Positions 35,818 through 44,094 of a DNA stretch of 64,000 nt are shown piece after piece. Both the position numbers and the translations under genes were made by a program. How positions within the stretch are numbered: the first letter of the stretch is position 1; every line of letters begins with the position of its first letter. The notes beneath the pieces are model-generated. The model did not search any database and had not been told where the DNA came from. It saw nothing but the letters and a program-made list of their open reading frames with translations. Source of the stretch: Streptomyces sp. CB02414 (GTDB lineage: Bacteria > Actinomycetota > Actinomycetes > Streptomycetales > Streptomycetaceae); assembly GCF_001905385.1 (NCBI RefSeq), contig NZ_LIPF01000012.1, forward strand, positions 62,001 through 126,000, in the 5' to 3' direction.

Positions 35818-35847
35818 GTGCCTCCCGAGCCGGGGATCAGGAGGCAC
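35818..35847 (+). terminator. Stem-loop after parE
   Basis: GTGCCTCC and GGAGGCAC pair around a 14-base loop; flanking GTGAC/GTCAC could extend the stem with a small bulge. It lies 13 bases after the parE stop. Confidence 0.55.
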
Positions 35848-35917
35848 GGTCACCTGATGGGGTGAAGTGCCGAGGGAAGAAGAGTCGGGGATCTTCCCGT
35901 TCTGTCCATCCTTGGGC

Positions 35918-36424
35918 ATGCAGTCAAGCAACGACCCGTCCTGCGCCGAGGCGTCCGGGAGCCCGGGCTACGACGACCCGTGGTACGACGCCCTCGCCTC
36001 CGGCTGGGGCGAGTCGGCCGGCGCCGGTGCCCCCGAGCCGGCGGCGGTGCCGCAGACGCGCGCGGAACCGGCCCCCCAGCCGCCGCGGGCCGCGGCCGAC
36101 GTCTACCTGGAGGTGCAGCGCAGCGCGGCCTTCCAGGAGGTCCGCAGCCGCTACCGGCGGTTCGTGGTGCCGGCGGTGGCCGCGTTCCTCGCCTGGTACG
36201 TCGCGTACGTGGTGACCGCGACCGCGGCGCCCGCGCTGATGGCCCGGCCGGTGGCGGGGGCGGTCAACGTGGCGATGCTCGCCGGGCTCGGCCAGTTCCT
36301 CACCACCTTCCTGCTCACCTGGGCGTACGCCCGGCACGCGAGGCTGCGCCGGGACCGGGCCGCGCTCGAACTGCGCTGGGACACCCAGGAACTGACACGC
36401 GGTGTGCGGGGCGATGCGTCGTGA
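35918..36424 (+). CDS. DUF485 membrane protein, partner of solute symporter
   Basis: A 168-residue membrane protein. The first 70 residues are Pro/Ala-rich and disordered; residues 95-150 hold two transmembrane helices with the DUF485 pattern RYRRFVVPAVAAFLAWYV and LGQFLTTFLLTWAYA. DUF485 genes are regularly paired with acetate or monocarboxylate symporters (YjcH-ActP in E. coli). The stop overlaps the next start as GTGA, showing translational coupling. ATG 35918 was chosen; GTG 35867 would add 17 residues. Its role is probably to help fold or regulate the symporter. Confidence 0.88.
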   Translation: MQSSNDPSCAEASGSPGYDDPWYDALASGWGESAGAGAPEPAAVPQTRAEPAPQPPRAAADVYLEVQRSAAFQEVRSRYRRFVVPAVAAFLAWYVAYVVTATAAPALMARPVAGAVNVAMLAGLGQFLTTFLLTWAYARHARLRRDRAALELRWDTQELTRGVRGDAS

Positions 36425-38013
36425 CCGGCGACCATCAGACGCTGGCGCTGCTGCTGTTCAGCACGTTCGTCGCCGTCACACTGGGGATCACGACGTGGGT
36501 GAGCCGTCACCGGCACGGCTCGGCGGAGGAGTTCTACGCGGGCGGCCGTCTGTTCTCCCCTATGGAGAATGGTTTTGCCATCGCCGGCGACTACATGTCG
36601 GCGGCCTCCTTCCTCGGGATCTCGGGAGTCATCGCGCTCTACGGCTACGACGGGATGCTCTACTCGGTGGGCTTCCTCGTCGCCTGGCTCGTCGTGCTGT
36701 TCCTCGTCGCGGAACTGGTGCGCAACTGCGGGAGGTTCACCCTCGCGGACGTCGTGGCGGCACGGATGCGCGAGCGGCCGGTCCGGATCGCCGCCGGAAC
36801 GTCCTCGGTAACCGTCTCCATCATGTACCTGGTGGCACAGATGGTGGGCGCCGGCAGCCTGGTCGCCCTGCTGCTCGGAGGCACGAGCGAGGCGGCGCGC
36901 ACCTGGACCGTCATCGGCGTCGGCGCCCTGATGGTGATCTACGTGTCGCTGGGCGGAATGCGGGCCACCACCTGGATCCAGATCGTTAAGGCGGTGCTGC
37001 TGCTCGGTGGCACCGTGGCCCTGACCACGCTGGTGCTGGTGCGCTTCCACGGCGACGTCGACCGGCTGCTGCGCACGGCGGCCGAGCGCAGCGGCCACGG
37101 CGAGGCGTTCCTCGCACCCGGGCTGGCGTACGGCGGGGACTGGACCTCGCGCTTCGACTTCATCAGCCTGGGACTCGCCCTGGTACTGGGCACGGCGGGG
37201 CTGCCGCACATCCTGTCCCGCTTCTACACGGTGCCCACGGCCCGGGCCGCGAGGCGGTCGGTCGTCTGGTCGATCGGCCTCATCGGAGGCTTCTACCTGA
37301 TGACGATCGTGCTCGGCTTCGGCGCGGCGGCCCTGGTCGGCCCCGAAGCGGTACGGGCCTCGAACGCGGCCGGGAACACGGCGGTCCCCCTGCTCGCCCT
37401 CGACCTGGGCGGCGGCGCGGGGTCCACCGGGGGCGCGGTGCTGTTCGCGGTCGTGGCGGCCGTCGCCTTCGCCACCATCCTCGCGGTGGTCGCGGGCATC
37501 ACCCTGGCCTCCTCGGCGTCCGTGGCCCACGACCTGTACGCGTCCCTGCGACGCCGGGACGCCAAGCCGCGCAGCGAGGTCGCCGTGGCACGTGTCGCCG
37601 CCGTCGCCATCGGCGCGGTCGCGATCGCGCTCGGCCTGCTCGCCCGCGACCTCAACGTCGCGTTCCTGGTGGGCCTCGCCTTCGCCGTCGCCGCGTCGGC
37701 AAACCTGCCGGTGCTGCTCTACTCGCTGTTCTGGCGCGGCTTCACCACGCGCGGCGCCGTGTGGGCCGTCTACGGCGGCCTCGTTCCCGCGGTGGTGCTG
37801 GTCCTGCTGTCGCCCGTGGTGTCGGGCAGCCCGCAGTCGCTGTTCCCGGGCGTCGACTTCCAGTACTTCCCGCTGCAGAACCCCGGTCTGGTGTCGATCC
37901 CACTGGGCTTCCTGGCCGGGTGGATCGGTACGGTCACCTCGCCGGAGGCCCCGGACGAGGCCAAGCACGCCGAGACCGAGGTGCGGTCACTGACCGGGGC
38001 GGGGGCCGTGTAG
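36421..38013 (+). CDS. Sodium:solute symporter, ActP-like (acetate type)
   Basis: A 530-residue SSS-family transporter with about 13 membrane helices. Conserved landmarks are GSAEEFYAGGRLFSPMENGF near 30, AGDYMSAASFLGISG, and the sodium-binding region around FATILAVVAGITLASSASVAHD near 360. The family member next to DUF485 is usually the acetate/propionate permease ActP. GTG 36421 overlaps the DUF485 stop by four bases. It converges, with only 22 bases between stops, on a CitAB/DpiAB-type two-component system, which may control it. Substrate is inferred, most likely acetate or another short carboxylate. Confidence 0.9.
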   Translation: MTGDHQTLALLLFSTFVAVTLGITTWVSRHRHGSAEEFYAGGRLFSPMENGFAIAGDYMSAASFLGISGVIALYGYDGMLYSVGFLVAWLVVLFLVAELVRNCGRFTLADVVAARMRERPVRIAAGTSSVTVSIMYLVAQMVGAGSLVALLLGGTSEAARTWTVIGVGALMVIYVSLGGMRATTWIQIVKAVLLLGGTVALTTLVLVRFHGDVDRLLRTAAERSGHGEAFLAPGLAYGGDWTSRFDFISLGLALVLGTAGLPHILSRFYTVPTARAARRSVVWSIGLIGGFYLMTIVLGFGAAALVGPEAVRASNAAGNTAVPLLALDLGGGAGSTGGAVLFAVVAAVAFATILAVVAGITLASSASVAHDLYASLRRRDAKPRSEVAVARVAAVAIGAVAIALGLLARDLNVAFLVGLAFAVAASANLPVLLYSLFWRGFTTRGAVWAVYGGLVPAVVLVLLSPVVSGSPQSLFPGVDFQYFPLQNPGLVSIPLGFLAGWIGTVTSPEAPDEAKHAETEVRSLTGAGAV

Positions 38014-38035
38014 GAGACGGCGGTGCCGTCCCGCC

Positions 38036-38716
38036 TCAGGCGCGGGTCGCCCACACGTAACGGTGCTCCGGGCGGCCCGCGTCGCCGTACTTGAGGGTCA
38101 GCGTGGCCCGCCCGGTGCGCTCCAGGAGCTTCAGATAGCGCTGGGCGGTCTGCCGGCTCACCCCGGTCCGTTCGGCGATCTCCTGGGCAGAGAGCGCGCC
38201 GTCTGCCTTCATCAGGCACTGGCGCACCAGCTCGGCGGTGGTGGGGGAGTGCCCCTTGGGCAGTCCCGGCTCCGACGGCGCCGACAGTGCGCCGAAGATC
38301 CGGTCCACCTCCGCCTGCTCCGCCTCGCCCCCGCCGTCGAGTGTGCGCCGCAGCTGCGCGTACGCCTCCAGCTTGGCGCGCAGCCCGGCGAAGGCGAACG
38401 GCTTGACCAGGTACTGCAGCGCACCGTGACGCATCGCCGCCTGGACGGTGGACACGTCCCGCGCCGCCGTCACCATGATCACGTCGGTCTGGTGGCCGCG
38501 GCGCCGCATCTCCTGGACGACCTCCAGGCCGGTGCGGTCGGGCAGGTAGTGATCCAGCAGGATCAGGTCCACGCGGGGCAGTGTCTCCACGCCCCGCAGG
38601 GCCTCCAGCGCGTTGTGCGCCTGCCCGGCGACGTGGAAGCCCGGCACCTTCTCGACGTAGGCGGCGTTCACCCGCGCGACCCGCGTGTCGTCGTCCACGA
38701 CCAGGACCTCGATCAT
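38036..38716 (-). CDS. CitB/DpiA-type response regulator
   Basis: A 226-residue response regulator. The receiver domain (1-120) has the phospho-acceptor Asp55 in LLLDHYLPD, the acidic pair D8-D10 and the Lys of LVKPF. The C-terminal part (160-226) is a helix-turn-helix of the CitB type, ALSAQEIAERTGVSRQTAQR, that binds DNA after phosphorylation. Its ATG overlaps the stop of the sensor kinase gene by four bases (ATGA), so both are translated together. The system should sense a carboxylate; the convergent symporter pair is a plausible target. Confidence 0.92.
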   Translation of the reverse strand: MIEVLVVDDDTRVARVNAAYVEKVPGFHVAGQAHNALEALRGVETLPRVDLILLDHYLPDRTGLEVVQEMRRRGHQTDVIMVTAARDVSTVQAAMRHGALQYLVKPFAFAGLRAKLEAYAQLRRTLDGGGEAEQAEVDRIFGALSAPSEPGLPKGHSPTTAELVRQCLMKADGALSAQEIAERTGVSRQTAQRYLKLLERTGRATLTLKYGDAGRPEHRYVWATRA

Positions 38717-40434
38717 CGGGACTCCTCCTCGGCAGCGGTGTTCACGTGGGCGGCGACGGCAGGGGTGGCGGGGACGGGTCCCTCGTCCGGCTGGGCCGGG
38801 AGCGGTTCGGCAGGGTCCCGTTCCGTCAGGGCCTCGGGCAGTACGACGACGAACTCCGCGCCGCCGCCGTGCGCCTCGCCGACGGCGGCACTGCCGCCCT
38901 GGCGCTCGGCCAGCCTGCGCACCAGCGACAACCCGATGCCCCGCTGCCGGTGTGCCGGGGGCTCCTTGGTGGACCAGCCCGTCGTGAAGACGAGCTCGCG
39001 GTGTTCCGCGGGGATGCCGGGCCCGGTATCGCGCACCTGGAGCGTGGCCGTGCGCCCGCGCGCTCGCAACTCGACCTCCACGCGCGCGTGCGGCGTACCC
39101 GCGACGGCGTCGAGCGCGTTGTCGACCAGATTGCCGACGATGGTCACGAGCCCCCGGGAGTCGACCAAACGGTCCGGCAGGCGCGTCCGCTCCGACACCC
39201 ACAGGGAGACACCGCGTTCGGTCGCCACGGTCGCCTTGCCGACCAGCAGCGCGGCGAGGAGCGGGTCCTCGATCCGCTCAGTGATCTGTTCCGCGGTGAC
39301 CCGGTGGTCGCCCACCACCTCGCCGACGAACTCCACGGCGTCGTCGTACATCTCCAGTTCCAGCAGTCCCAGCAGGGTGTGCATGCGGTTGGCGTGTTCG
39401 TGGTCCTGTGCGCGCAGGGCGTCGATGAGGCCGCGCGTCGAGTCCAGCTCCCGGCCGAGCTGTTCCAGCTCGGTACGGTCGCGCAGGGTGGCGACGGCGC
39501 CCCCGTCGTCGGTCGGCATCCGGTTGGCGACGAGAACCCGCTGGCCGCGCACGGTCAGCAGGTCGGTCCCGGTCACCCGGCCGGCCAGGACGTCGGCCGT
39601 GCGTCCCGCGCCCAGCGCCTCGTCGGGGGAGTGGCCGACGGCCTCCCCGCCGATGCCCAGCAGGCGCTGCGCCTCGTCGTTGAGCAGGCGCACCCTGCCG
39701 CCGCGGTCCAGGGCGACGACGCCCTCCCGGATGCCGTGCAGCATCGCCTCGCGCTCCGCCAGCAGGCCCGCGATGTCCGAGAAGGCCAGGTCCCGGGTCT
39801 GCCGCTGCACCCGGCGCGAGATGAGCCAGGCGGCCAGCGCGCCGACGGCCAGGGCGCCGCCGGCGTACGCGAACAGCCCGGGGATGGCGTGGATCAACCG
39901 CGCCCGGACACTGTCGTAGGCGATGCCGACCGACACCGCGCCGACGACGTCGCCCTCGCCGTCGCGCAGCGGCACCTTGCCGCGCGCGGAGCGGCCCAGC
40001 GTGCCGTCGTCGATCTCCATGACCTCGCGTCCGGCCAGGGCCTGCCCCGGATCGGTGGAGACGACCTCGCCCACCCGCTCCGGATCGGTGTGCGACCAGC
40101 GCACGCCCCGCCGGTCCATCACGACGACGTACTCCGCCCCCGTGGCCTCACGAATCCGTTCCGACTCCCGCTGCACCGGGCCGCTCGCGGTCGGCGCGGT
40201 GTCGCGCAGGTCCCGGACGATCTGGGGCTGCTGTGCGGTGGTCTGCGCGATCGCGAGGGCCCGGCGCATCGCCTGGTCGTCCAGCTGGTCGCCGAGCGGC
40301 GCCAGGAACAGGCCGGTCGCGAGCACGGCGACCCCCGCGGCGATCGCCAGCTGCATCAGCAGCACCTGCGAGAACACCCGCCGGGGCAGGCCGAGGCGCA
40401 GCCGGCGGGCGGGGGGAGCGGAACTCATACCCAT
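38713..40434 (-). CDS. CitA/DcuS/DpiB-type sensor histidine kinase
   Basis: A 573-residue membrane kinase. Order: transmembrane helix 21-46, periplasm-facing Cache-type sensor domain 47-180, second helix 185-205, PAS domain about 220-320, dimer/H-box RAQDHEHANRMHTLLGLLEL with likely phosphorylated His345, and a HATPase domain with NLVDNALDA near 445 and DTGPGIP. The pattern is that of citrate and C4-dicarboxylate sensors. ATG 40434 was chosen; ATG 40428 is equally possible, and neither has a good ribosome-binding site. It is transcribed with the response regulator; the ligand is unknown but probably a carboxylate. Confidence 0.92.
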   Translation of the reverse strand: MGMSSAPPARRLRLGLPRRVFSQVLLMQLAIAAGVAVLATGLFLAPLGDQLDDQAMRRALAIAQTTAQQPQIVRDLRDTAPTASGPVQRESERIREATGAEYVVVMDRRGVRWSHTDPERVGEVVSTDPGQALAGREVMEIDDGTLGRSARGKVPLRDGEGDVVGAVSVGIAYDSVRARLIHAIPGLFAYAGGALAVGALAAWLISRRVQRQTRDLAFSDIAGLLAEREAMLHGIREGVVALDRGGRVRLLNDEAQRLLGIGGEAVGHSPDEALGAGRTADVLAGRVTGTDLLTVRGQRVLVANRMPTDDGGAVATLRDRTELEQLGRELDSTRGLIDALRAQDHEHANRMHTLLGLLELEMYDDAVEFVGEVVGDHRVTAEQITERIEDPLLAALLVGKATVATERGVSLWVSERTRLPDRLVDSRGLVTIVGNLVDNALDAVAGTPHARVEVELRARGRTATLQVRDTGPGIPAEHRELVFTTGWSTKEPPAHRQRGIGLSLVRRLAERQGGSAAVGEAHGGGAEFVVVLPEALTERDPAEPLPAQPDEGPVPATPAVAAHVNTAAEEESR

Positions 40435-40556
40435 GACGGTACGTGGGCGTGGCGACGTGCCGTAGCGGGGTGTGGCGCGTATCTCCCGGGCGCCTGACGT
40501 GCGTGTCCCGGCAGGGCGCGCCAGTTCGGCCGGGGCCCTACGCTCCGGCCTGGACG

Positions 40557-41501
40557 TCAGCTCGCGAGCGCCGCCGTCACCGACAGTTCGCGTACCGCCG
40601 TGATCTCCATCCGCGCGGGCGAGCCCAGCACCGACGCCGCGCAGCTCTCCGGACGCGGCGGCGCCGCCGCGCCCTGCACGACGGTGACCCGCCAGTGCCG
40701 TCCGTCGCTGTGGGCCACGGTCACCTCCCAGCGGGGCGCCGCGCCGTCCGTCCGTACGACGTCCAGCGCCTGGGCCGCTTCCTCGCCGACGGCCGTGCGC
40801 ACGGCCAGCTCGGCGGCCTGCCCGGGGCGCTCCCACGCGGAGCTCCCCCGGCAGTTCTCGACCACGATCCGCCCCTGGCGCGCACTGTGCAGGATCTCCT
40901 TGACCGCGTGGCCCTGGACCCGTCCGTAGGCGTAGCCGTGCGGCAGCACCAGCACGGTCGGCGAGAAGCGGTGACCGCCCAGATGGGTGACCTCCCAGAC
41001 GTCCCCGTCACCGGAAGCGGCGAGCTCCGCCGCGAGCGGCCGGCCGAGGAGCGCGCAGCACCGGTCGCGCTTGCCGTTGGTGCAGACGAGGGCGAGCGGA
41101 TCACCCAGGTGGGGAGCGCCTTCGAGTACCGAGTCGAAGGCGCGGCGGTCACCCTTGCCGAGCGCGGCGAGATCGAGGTCGAGCAGCCTGCGGGGATCGG
41201 TGAGCGTGGCGCCGTGCAACCAGACGTTCCCGGGCACGGTGTGGGCCGCGTACACCCGGCGTTCGGCAAGGGTGTGGCGGTCCGCGTGGCGTCCGGGCCT
41301 GCGGACCAGCGCGACCCGTACGCCCGTGCCCTTCACGGCCGCCTCCAGGGCGCGCCCCAGCGCGGGATCCAGGTGGCTCGACGTCAGCGCCTTGGCGCCC
41401 CACGGGCCGGGCTGCTCCAGCAGCAGCCAGGTCCTCGCGACGGGCGCGGTGCCCGCGACGGGTTCGTCGAGGTTCCGGGAGACGGATGAGCACGTACTCA
41501 C
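40557..41501 (-). CDS. Thioredoxin-like ferredoxin (sucrase/ferredoxin-like, Apd1-type)
   Basis: A 314-residue protein of the family annotated sucrase/ferredoxin-like, related to fungal Apd1. It has a thioredoxin-like fold in which C140 and C148 or C149 (VCTNGKRDRCCALLG) and the two His of THLGGHRFS (H173, H177) can hold a [2Fe-2S] cluster. Such proteins are often linked to iron homeostasis. A sequence matching the IdeR/DmdR1 iron box ends right against the GTG at 41501, so expression should rise when iron is low. The start is uncertain: no ribosome-binding site fits, so the message may be leaderless, or a later start may be used. Role in siderophore-iron release is inferred. Confidence 0.82.
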   Translation of the reverse strand: MSTCSSVSRNLDEPVAGTAPVARTWLLLEQPGPWGAKALTSSHLDPALGRALEAAVKGTGVRVALVRRPGRHADRHTLAERRVYAAHTVPGNVWLHGATLTDPRRLLDLDLAALGKGDRRAFDSVLEGAPHLGDPLALVCTNGKRDRCCALLGRPLAAELAASGDGDVWEVTHLGGHRFSPTVLVLPHGYAYGRVQGHAVKEILHSARQGRIVVENCRGSSAWERPGQAAELAVRTAVGEEAAQALDVVRTDGAAPRWEVTVAHSDGRHWRVTVVQGAAAPPRPESCAASVLGSPARMEITAVRELSVTAALAS

Positions 41502-41520
41502 AGAGGTGAGCCTAACCTGA
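41502..41520 (-). promoter_or_regulatory. Iron box (IdeR/DmdR1 type)
   Basis: AGAGGTGAGCCTAACCTGA on the plus strand matches the consensus TTAGGTTAGSCTAACCTAA at 15 of 19 positions, with a perfect central GAGCCTAACCT half. It abuts the start of the thioredoxin-like ferredoxin gene. Confidence 0.75.
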
Positions 41521-41827
41521 CTTGCGCCGCCGCGACTTCCAGCCGCGCTCGGGCGCTACTCCGGCAGTGGCTGAGGTGGCCGGGGACCCGTGAGGTGGCG
41601 CGGCGGTTCGGCGGCCCGGCGCGGGTCGTGGGCCGGAGCGCGAGCATCCGGGACAGGCGCGGGACTCGAAGATCATCCCCGCGGCAGGGTGAGCATGCGA
41701 GCGGCCTGGTGCCGTTCGGGCGCCAGGCCTCAGCGGTGGGGCGTCGAGCGCGGGCGGGGTTCCGCGCTGCTCGGCGGTGGGGCTTCCGGCACGGGCGGCG
41801 GTGGACACGGCCGGAGACGTGGACGGT
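41521..41827. other. GC-rich gap with no gene
   Basis: About 300 bases of G/C-rich sequence between the ferredoxin promoter and the end of the small hypothetical gene. No ribosome-binding site, hairpin or protein-like frame stands out. Confidence 0.5.
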
Positions 41828-42094
41828 TCAGGCGTCGGGGATGTCGGCCTTGGCGCGGATCAGGGTTTCCCGGCTGATGACCACGATGCGTTCGTAGTCC
41901 GCGCGAGAGGCATCGGCGGGGAGCTCACGTTCCAGCGCCTCGGTGGCCTCCGTGCCGATCACGGCGAAGTTGCCGTCACTCAGCTCGAAGAGATCCGGGC
42001 AATTGGCTCCCGAGGTACTGCCACGCGAGCTTGGAGGCACACCGATGCGGCGCACGATTTTCAAGGGGTATCGGTCCTTACGCAGACTGGGCAC
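41828..42094 (-). CDS. Small conserved hypothetical protein
   Basis: An 88-residue protein I do not recognise by domain name. The segment TSGANCPDLFELSDGNFAVI followed by GTEATEALERELPADAS and RIVVISRETLIRAKADIPDA looks like a compact alpha/beta unit that recurs as a stand-alone hypothetical protein in Streptomyces (from memory). GTG 42094 was chosen; no good ribosome-binding site is seen. It lies 26 bases downstream of the DUF6082 gene and is probably co-transcribed with it, so the two may act together. Confidence 0.7.
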   Translation of the reverse strand: MPSLRKDRYPLKIVRRIGVPPSSRGSTSGANCPDLFELSDGNFAVIGTEATEALERELPADASRADYERIVVISRETLIRAKADIPDA

Positions 42095-42120
42095 ACTGTC
42101 GGCAGCACGTTACTGGAAGT

Positions 42121-42672
42121 TCAAGGCGTGGGAGGGGTCCCCACCACCCACCACTCGTCCGTGTCGGCCTCGTCCAGATCCTTGATGAGGCCATCGACCA
42201 TCGCGCCGATCCGGGCCTCCTCCGAGGACGCCTTCAGCGTCGCGCGCTGAGCCCTGGACGCTTCCCAGTACTCCCGCATCAGTGGTGTCTGGAAGAACTC
42301 ACGCAGACGTCCGAACAGCTCCTCCTGGTCCATCAGGCCGGCCTCGTAGACGTGGAAGAGGTTGACGTACCACGCGTTGGCGTAGAAGAACTGGCGCCGC
42401 TTCTCGGCGGGAATGTCCTTGTCGTAGGTGTCGATCACCGCGGCCAGGGACGGGTCGTCGATCGCCCTCGCGAGAAGTTCCCAGTGCATGCGCTGCTGGT
42501 GCGCCAGCGCCCGGCGGCGCGATGCGGTCTCTTCGAGTGCGAGTCGCCGTGCGCGCAACCGTTCCACTTCCAGCGCGCGCTGCCGCGCGGCCAGCGTCAC
42601 CCCGGCAGTGGCGAACAGAATGCCCGCCGCGGCGGAGCCGAACCTCCCCGTGATCTTCTTCCGTGTGGCCAT
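42121..42672 (-). CDS. DUF6082 family membrane-anchored protein
   Basis: A 183-residue protein that I associate with DUF6082. Residues 10-32 form one hydrophobic helix (AAAGILFATAGVTLAA), followed by an Arg/Glu-rich coiled-coil-like stretch (35-65) and a helical domain with FFYANAWYVNLFHVYEAGLM and REFFQTPLMREYWEASRA. It is therefore probably anchored in the membrane with a cytoplasmic helical part. ATG 42672 follows GGGGGTTGAC. It leads a two-gene unit with the small hypothetical gene. Function unknown. Confidence 0.72.
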   Translation of the reverse strand: MATRKKITGRFGSAAAGILFATAGVTLAARQRALEVERLRARRLALEETASRRRALAHQQRMHWELLARAIDDPSLAAVIDTYDKDIPAEKRRQFFYANAWYVNLFHVYEAGLMDQEELFGRLREFFQTPLMREYWEASRAQRATLKASSEEARIGAMVDGLIKDLDEADTDEWWVVGTPPTP

Positions 42673-42992
42673 GTCAACCCCCGAATCAGGCGACCGCCGC
42701 CGGTCGTCGAGTGCGGGTCGGCTGACGGGGAACCGGCGAGCGATGGGCGGCGCTTGCCGCCTCCAGAGTGCCGAGCTGCGCTGATCGGCGGGGAGGCGGA
42801 GAGGAGGCGCACGGAGGGAAGCGAGGGTCGCACACTCCGGCACCTTGTCCAGACGTCTGCCCAGCGAGTGGCGCTAACAATCGTTCACACCGCGCCGGCC
42901 CTGTCGGCTCGTATCCTGATCAGGCAATTCCGTACGTGGGTGTACGCCCTGCCGCGGGCCGGCGTACGCGTGGTGGAGAGAGAGGTCGCACG
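42673..42992. other. Divergent promoter region DUF6082 / CobW GTPase
   Basis: 320 bases without a gene. A GAGAGAGAGG ribosome-binding site precedes the CobW GTG, and TATCCT near 42913 may be a -10. I looked for a Zur-type site and found none. Confidence 0.5.
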
Positions 42993-44075
42993 GTGGGGCA
43001 GCGCCCGACTCCGCAGCAGATCCCGGTCGTCGTACTCGCCGGATTCCTCGGCTCCGGGAAAACCACACTCCTCAACCACCTCCTGCACCGCAGCGGAGGC
43101 AGCCGTATCGGCGCCATCGTCAACGACTTCGGGTCGATCGAGATCGACGCGATGGCCGTGGCCGGCGCACTCGGCGACTCCACCGTGTCGCTCGGCAACG
43201 GCTGCCTGTGCTGCGCCGTCGACGCGACCGAACTCGACGGTTACCTGGAGCGGCTCGCGCGGCCCGAGGCCGGCATCGACGTGATCGTCATCGAGGCCAG
43301 CGGCCTCGCCGAGCCGCAGGAACTCGTGCGCATGCTGCTCGCCAGCGACCAGCCGGGCGTCGTCTACGGCGGGCTGGTCGAGGTCGTCGACACCGCCGAG
43401 TTCGACGCCACGCGCGCGAAGCACCCCGAGATCGACCGGCACCTGGCCCTCGCCGACCTGGTCGTCGTCAACAAGACCGACCGGGCCCCGGACGCCGAGC
43501 GGGTGCTCGCGCTCGTCCGCTCACTCGCCGACCGCGCCGCCGTCGTGCCCGCGACCTATGGCCGCATCGATCCCGAGTTCCTCTACGACTGCCGCCCGAG
43601 CGAGGAGCGCGTGGGGCAGCTGTCCTTCGACGACCTGCACGACCACTCCGCGCACGGCGCGTACGCCGAACACCTGCACGCCGCCTACGACACCCTGTCG
43701 TTCGTCTCCGGCCTCCCGCTCGACCCGCGCGGGCTCATGCGGTTCCTCGACAGCCGTCCCGAGGGCCTGTACCGGATCAAGGGCTACGTCGACTTCGGCC
43801 CGTACGACTCACGCAACCGCTATGCCGTCCACGCCGTCGGGCGCTTCCTGCGTTTCTACCCGGAGCCCTGGCCCCCCGGCGAGCCCCGCCGCACCCAGCT
43901 GGTGCTCATCGGCTCCGGCATCGACGTCCCCGCCCTGGGCGGGCAACTCGACGCGTGCCGCAGGGACGACGACGCCCCACCCGCCGACGAGCACGGCATG
44001 TGGGGCGTCCTGCGCTACGTACCGGACCCCGAAGGAGCGGAGCAGAGCGGCGAGGAGCCGCCGCTCATGCCCTGA
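42993..44075 (+). CDS. CobW/COG0523-family GTPase metal chaperone
   Basis: A 360-residue G3E GTPase. Walker A is GFLGSGKT at 17-24; the metal-binding CxCC motif is at C71-L-C73-C74 in GNGCLCCAVD; guanine recognition is by VVVNKTDRA. Residues 250-345 form the CobW C-terminal domain (LYRIKGYVDFGPYDSRNRYA as landmark). Family members deliver zinc or cobalt to enzymes; which metal applies is not shown. GTG 42993 was preferred to an upstream frame because of the purine-rich GAGAGAGAGG and the conserved lead QIPVVVLAGFLGSGKTT. It converges on parC with 19 bases between stops. Confidence 0.9.
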   Translation: MGQRPTPQQIPVVVLAGFLGSGKTTLLNHLLHRSGGSRIGAIVNDFGSIEIDAMAVAGALGDSTVSLGNGCLCCAVDATELDGYLERLARPEAGIDVIVIEASGLAEPQELVRMLLASDQPGVVYGGLVEVVDTAEFDATRAKHPEIDRHLALADLVVVNKTDRAPDAERVLALVRSLADRAAVVPATYGRIDPEFLYDCRPSEERVGQLSFDDLHDHSAHGAYAEHLHAAYDTLSFVSGLPLDPRGLMRFLDSRPEGLYRIKGYVDFGPYDSRNRYAVHAVGRFLRFYPEPWPPGEPRRTQLVLIGSGIDVPALGGQLDACRRDDDAPPADEHGMWGVLRYVPDPEGAEQSGEEPPLMP

Positions 44076-44094
44076 TCGCACCCTGACGTCCTCG

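Noticed and set aside
42673..42992. Zur-type site before the CobW GTPase gene
   Set aside because: AACAATCGTT near 42878 is not palindromic and does not fit the Zur pattern.
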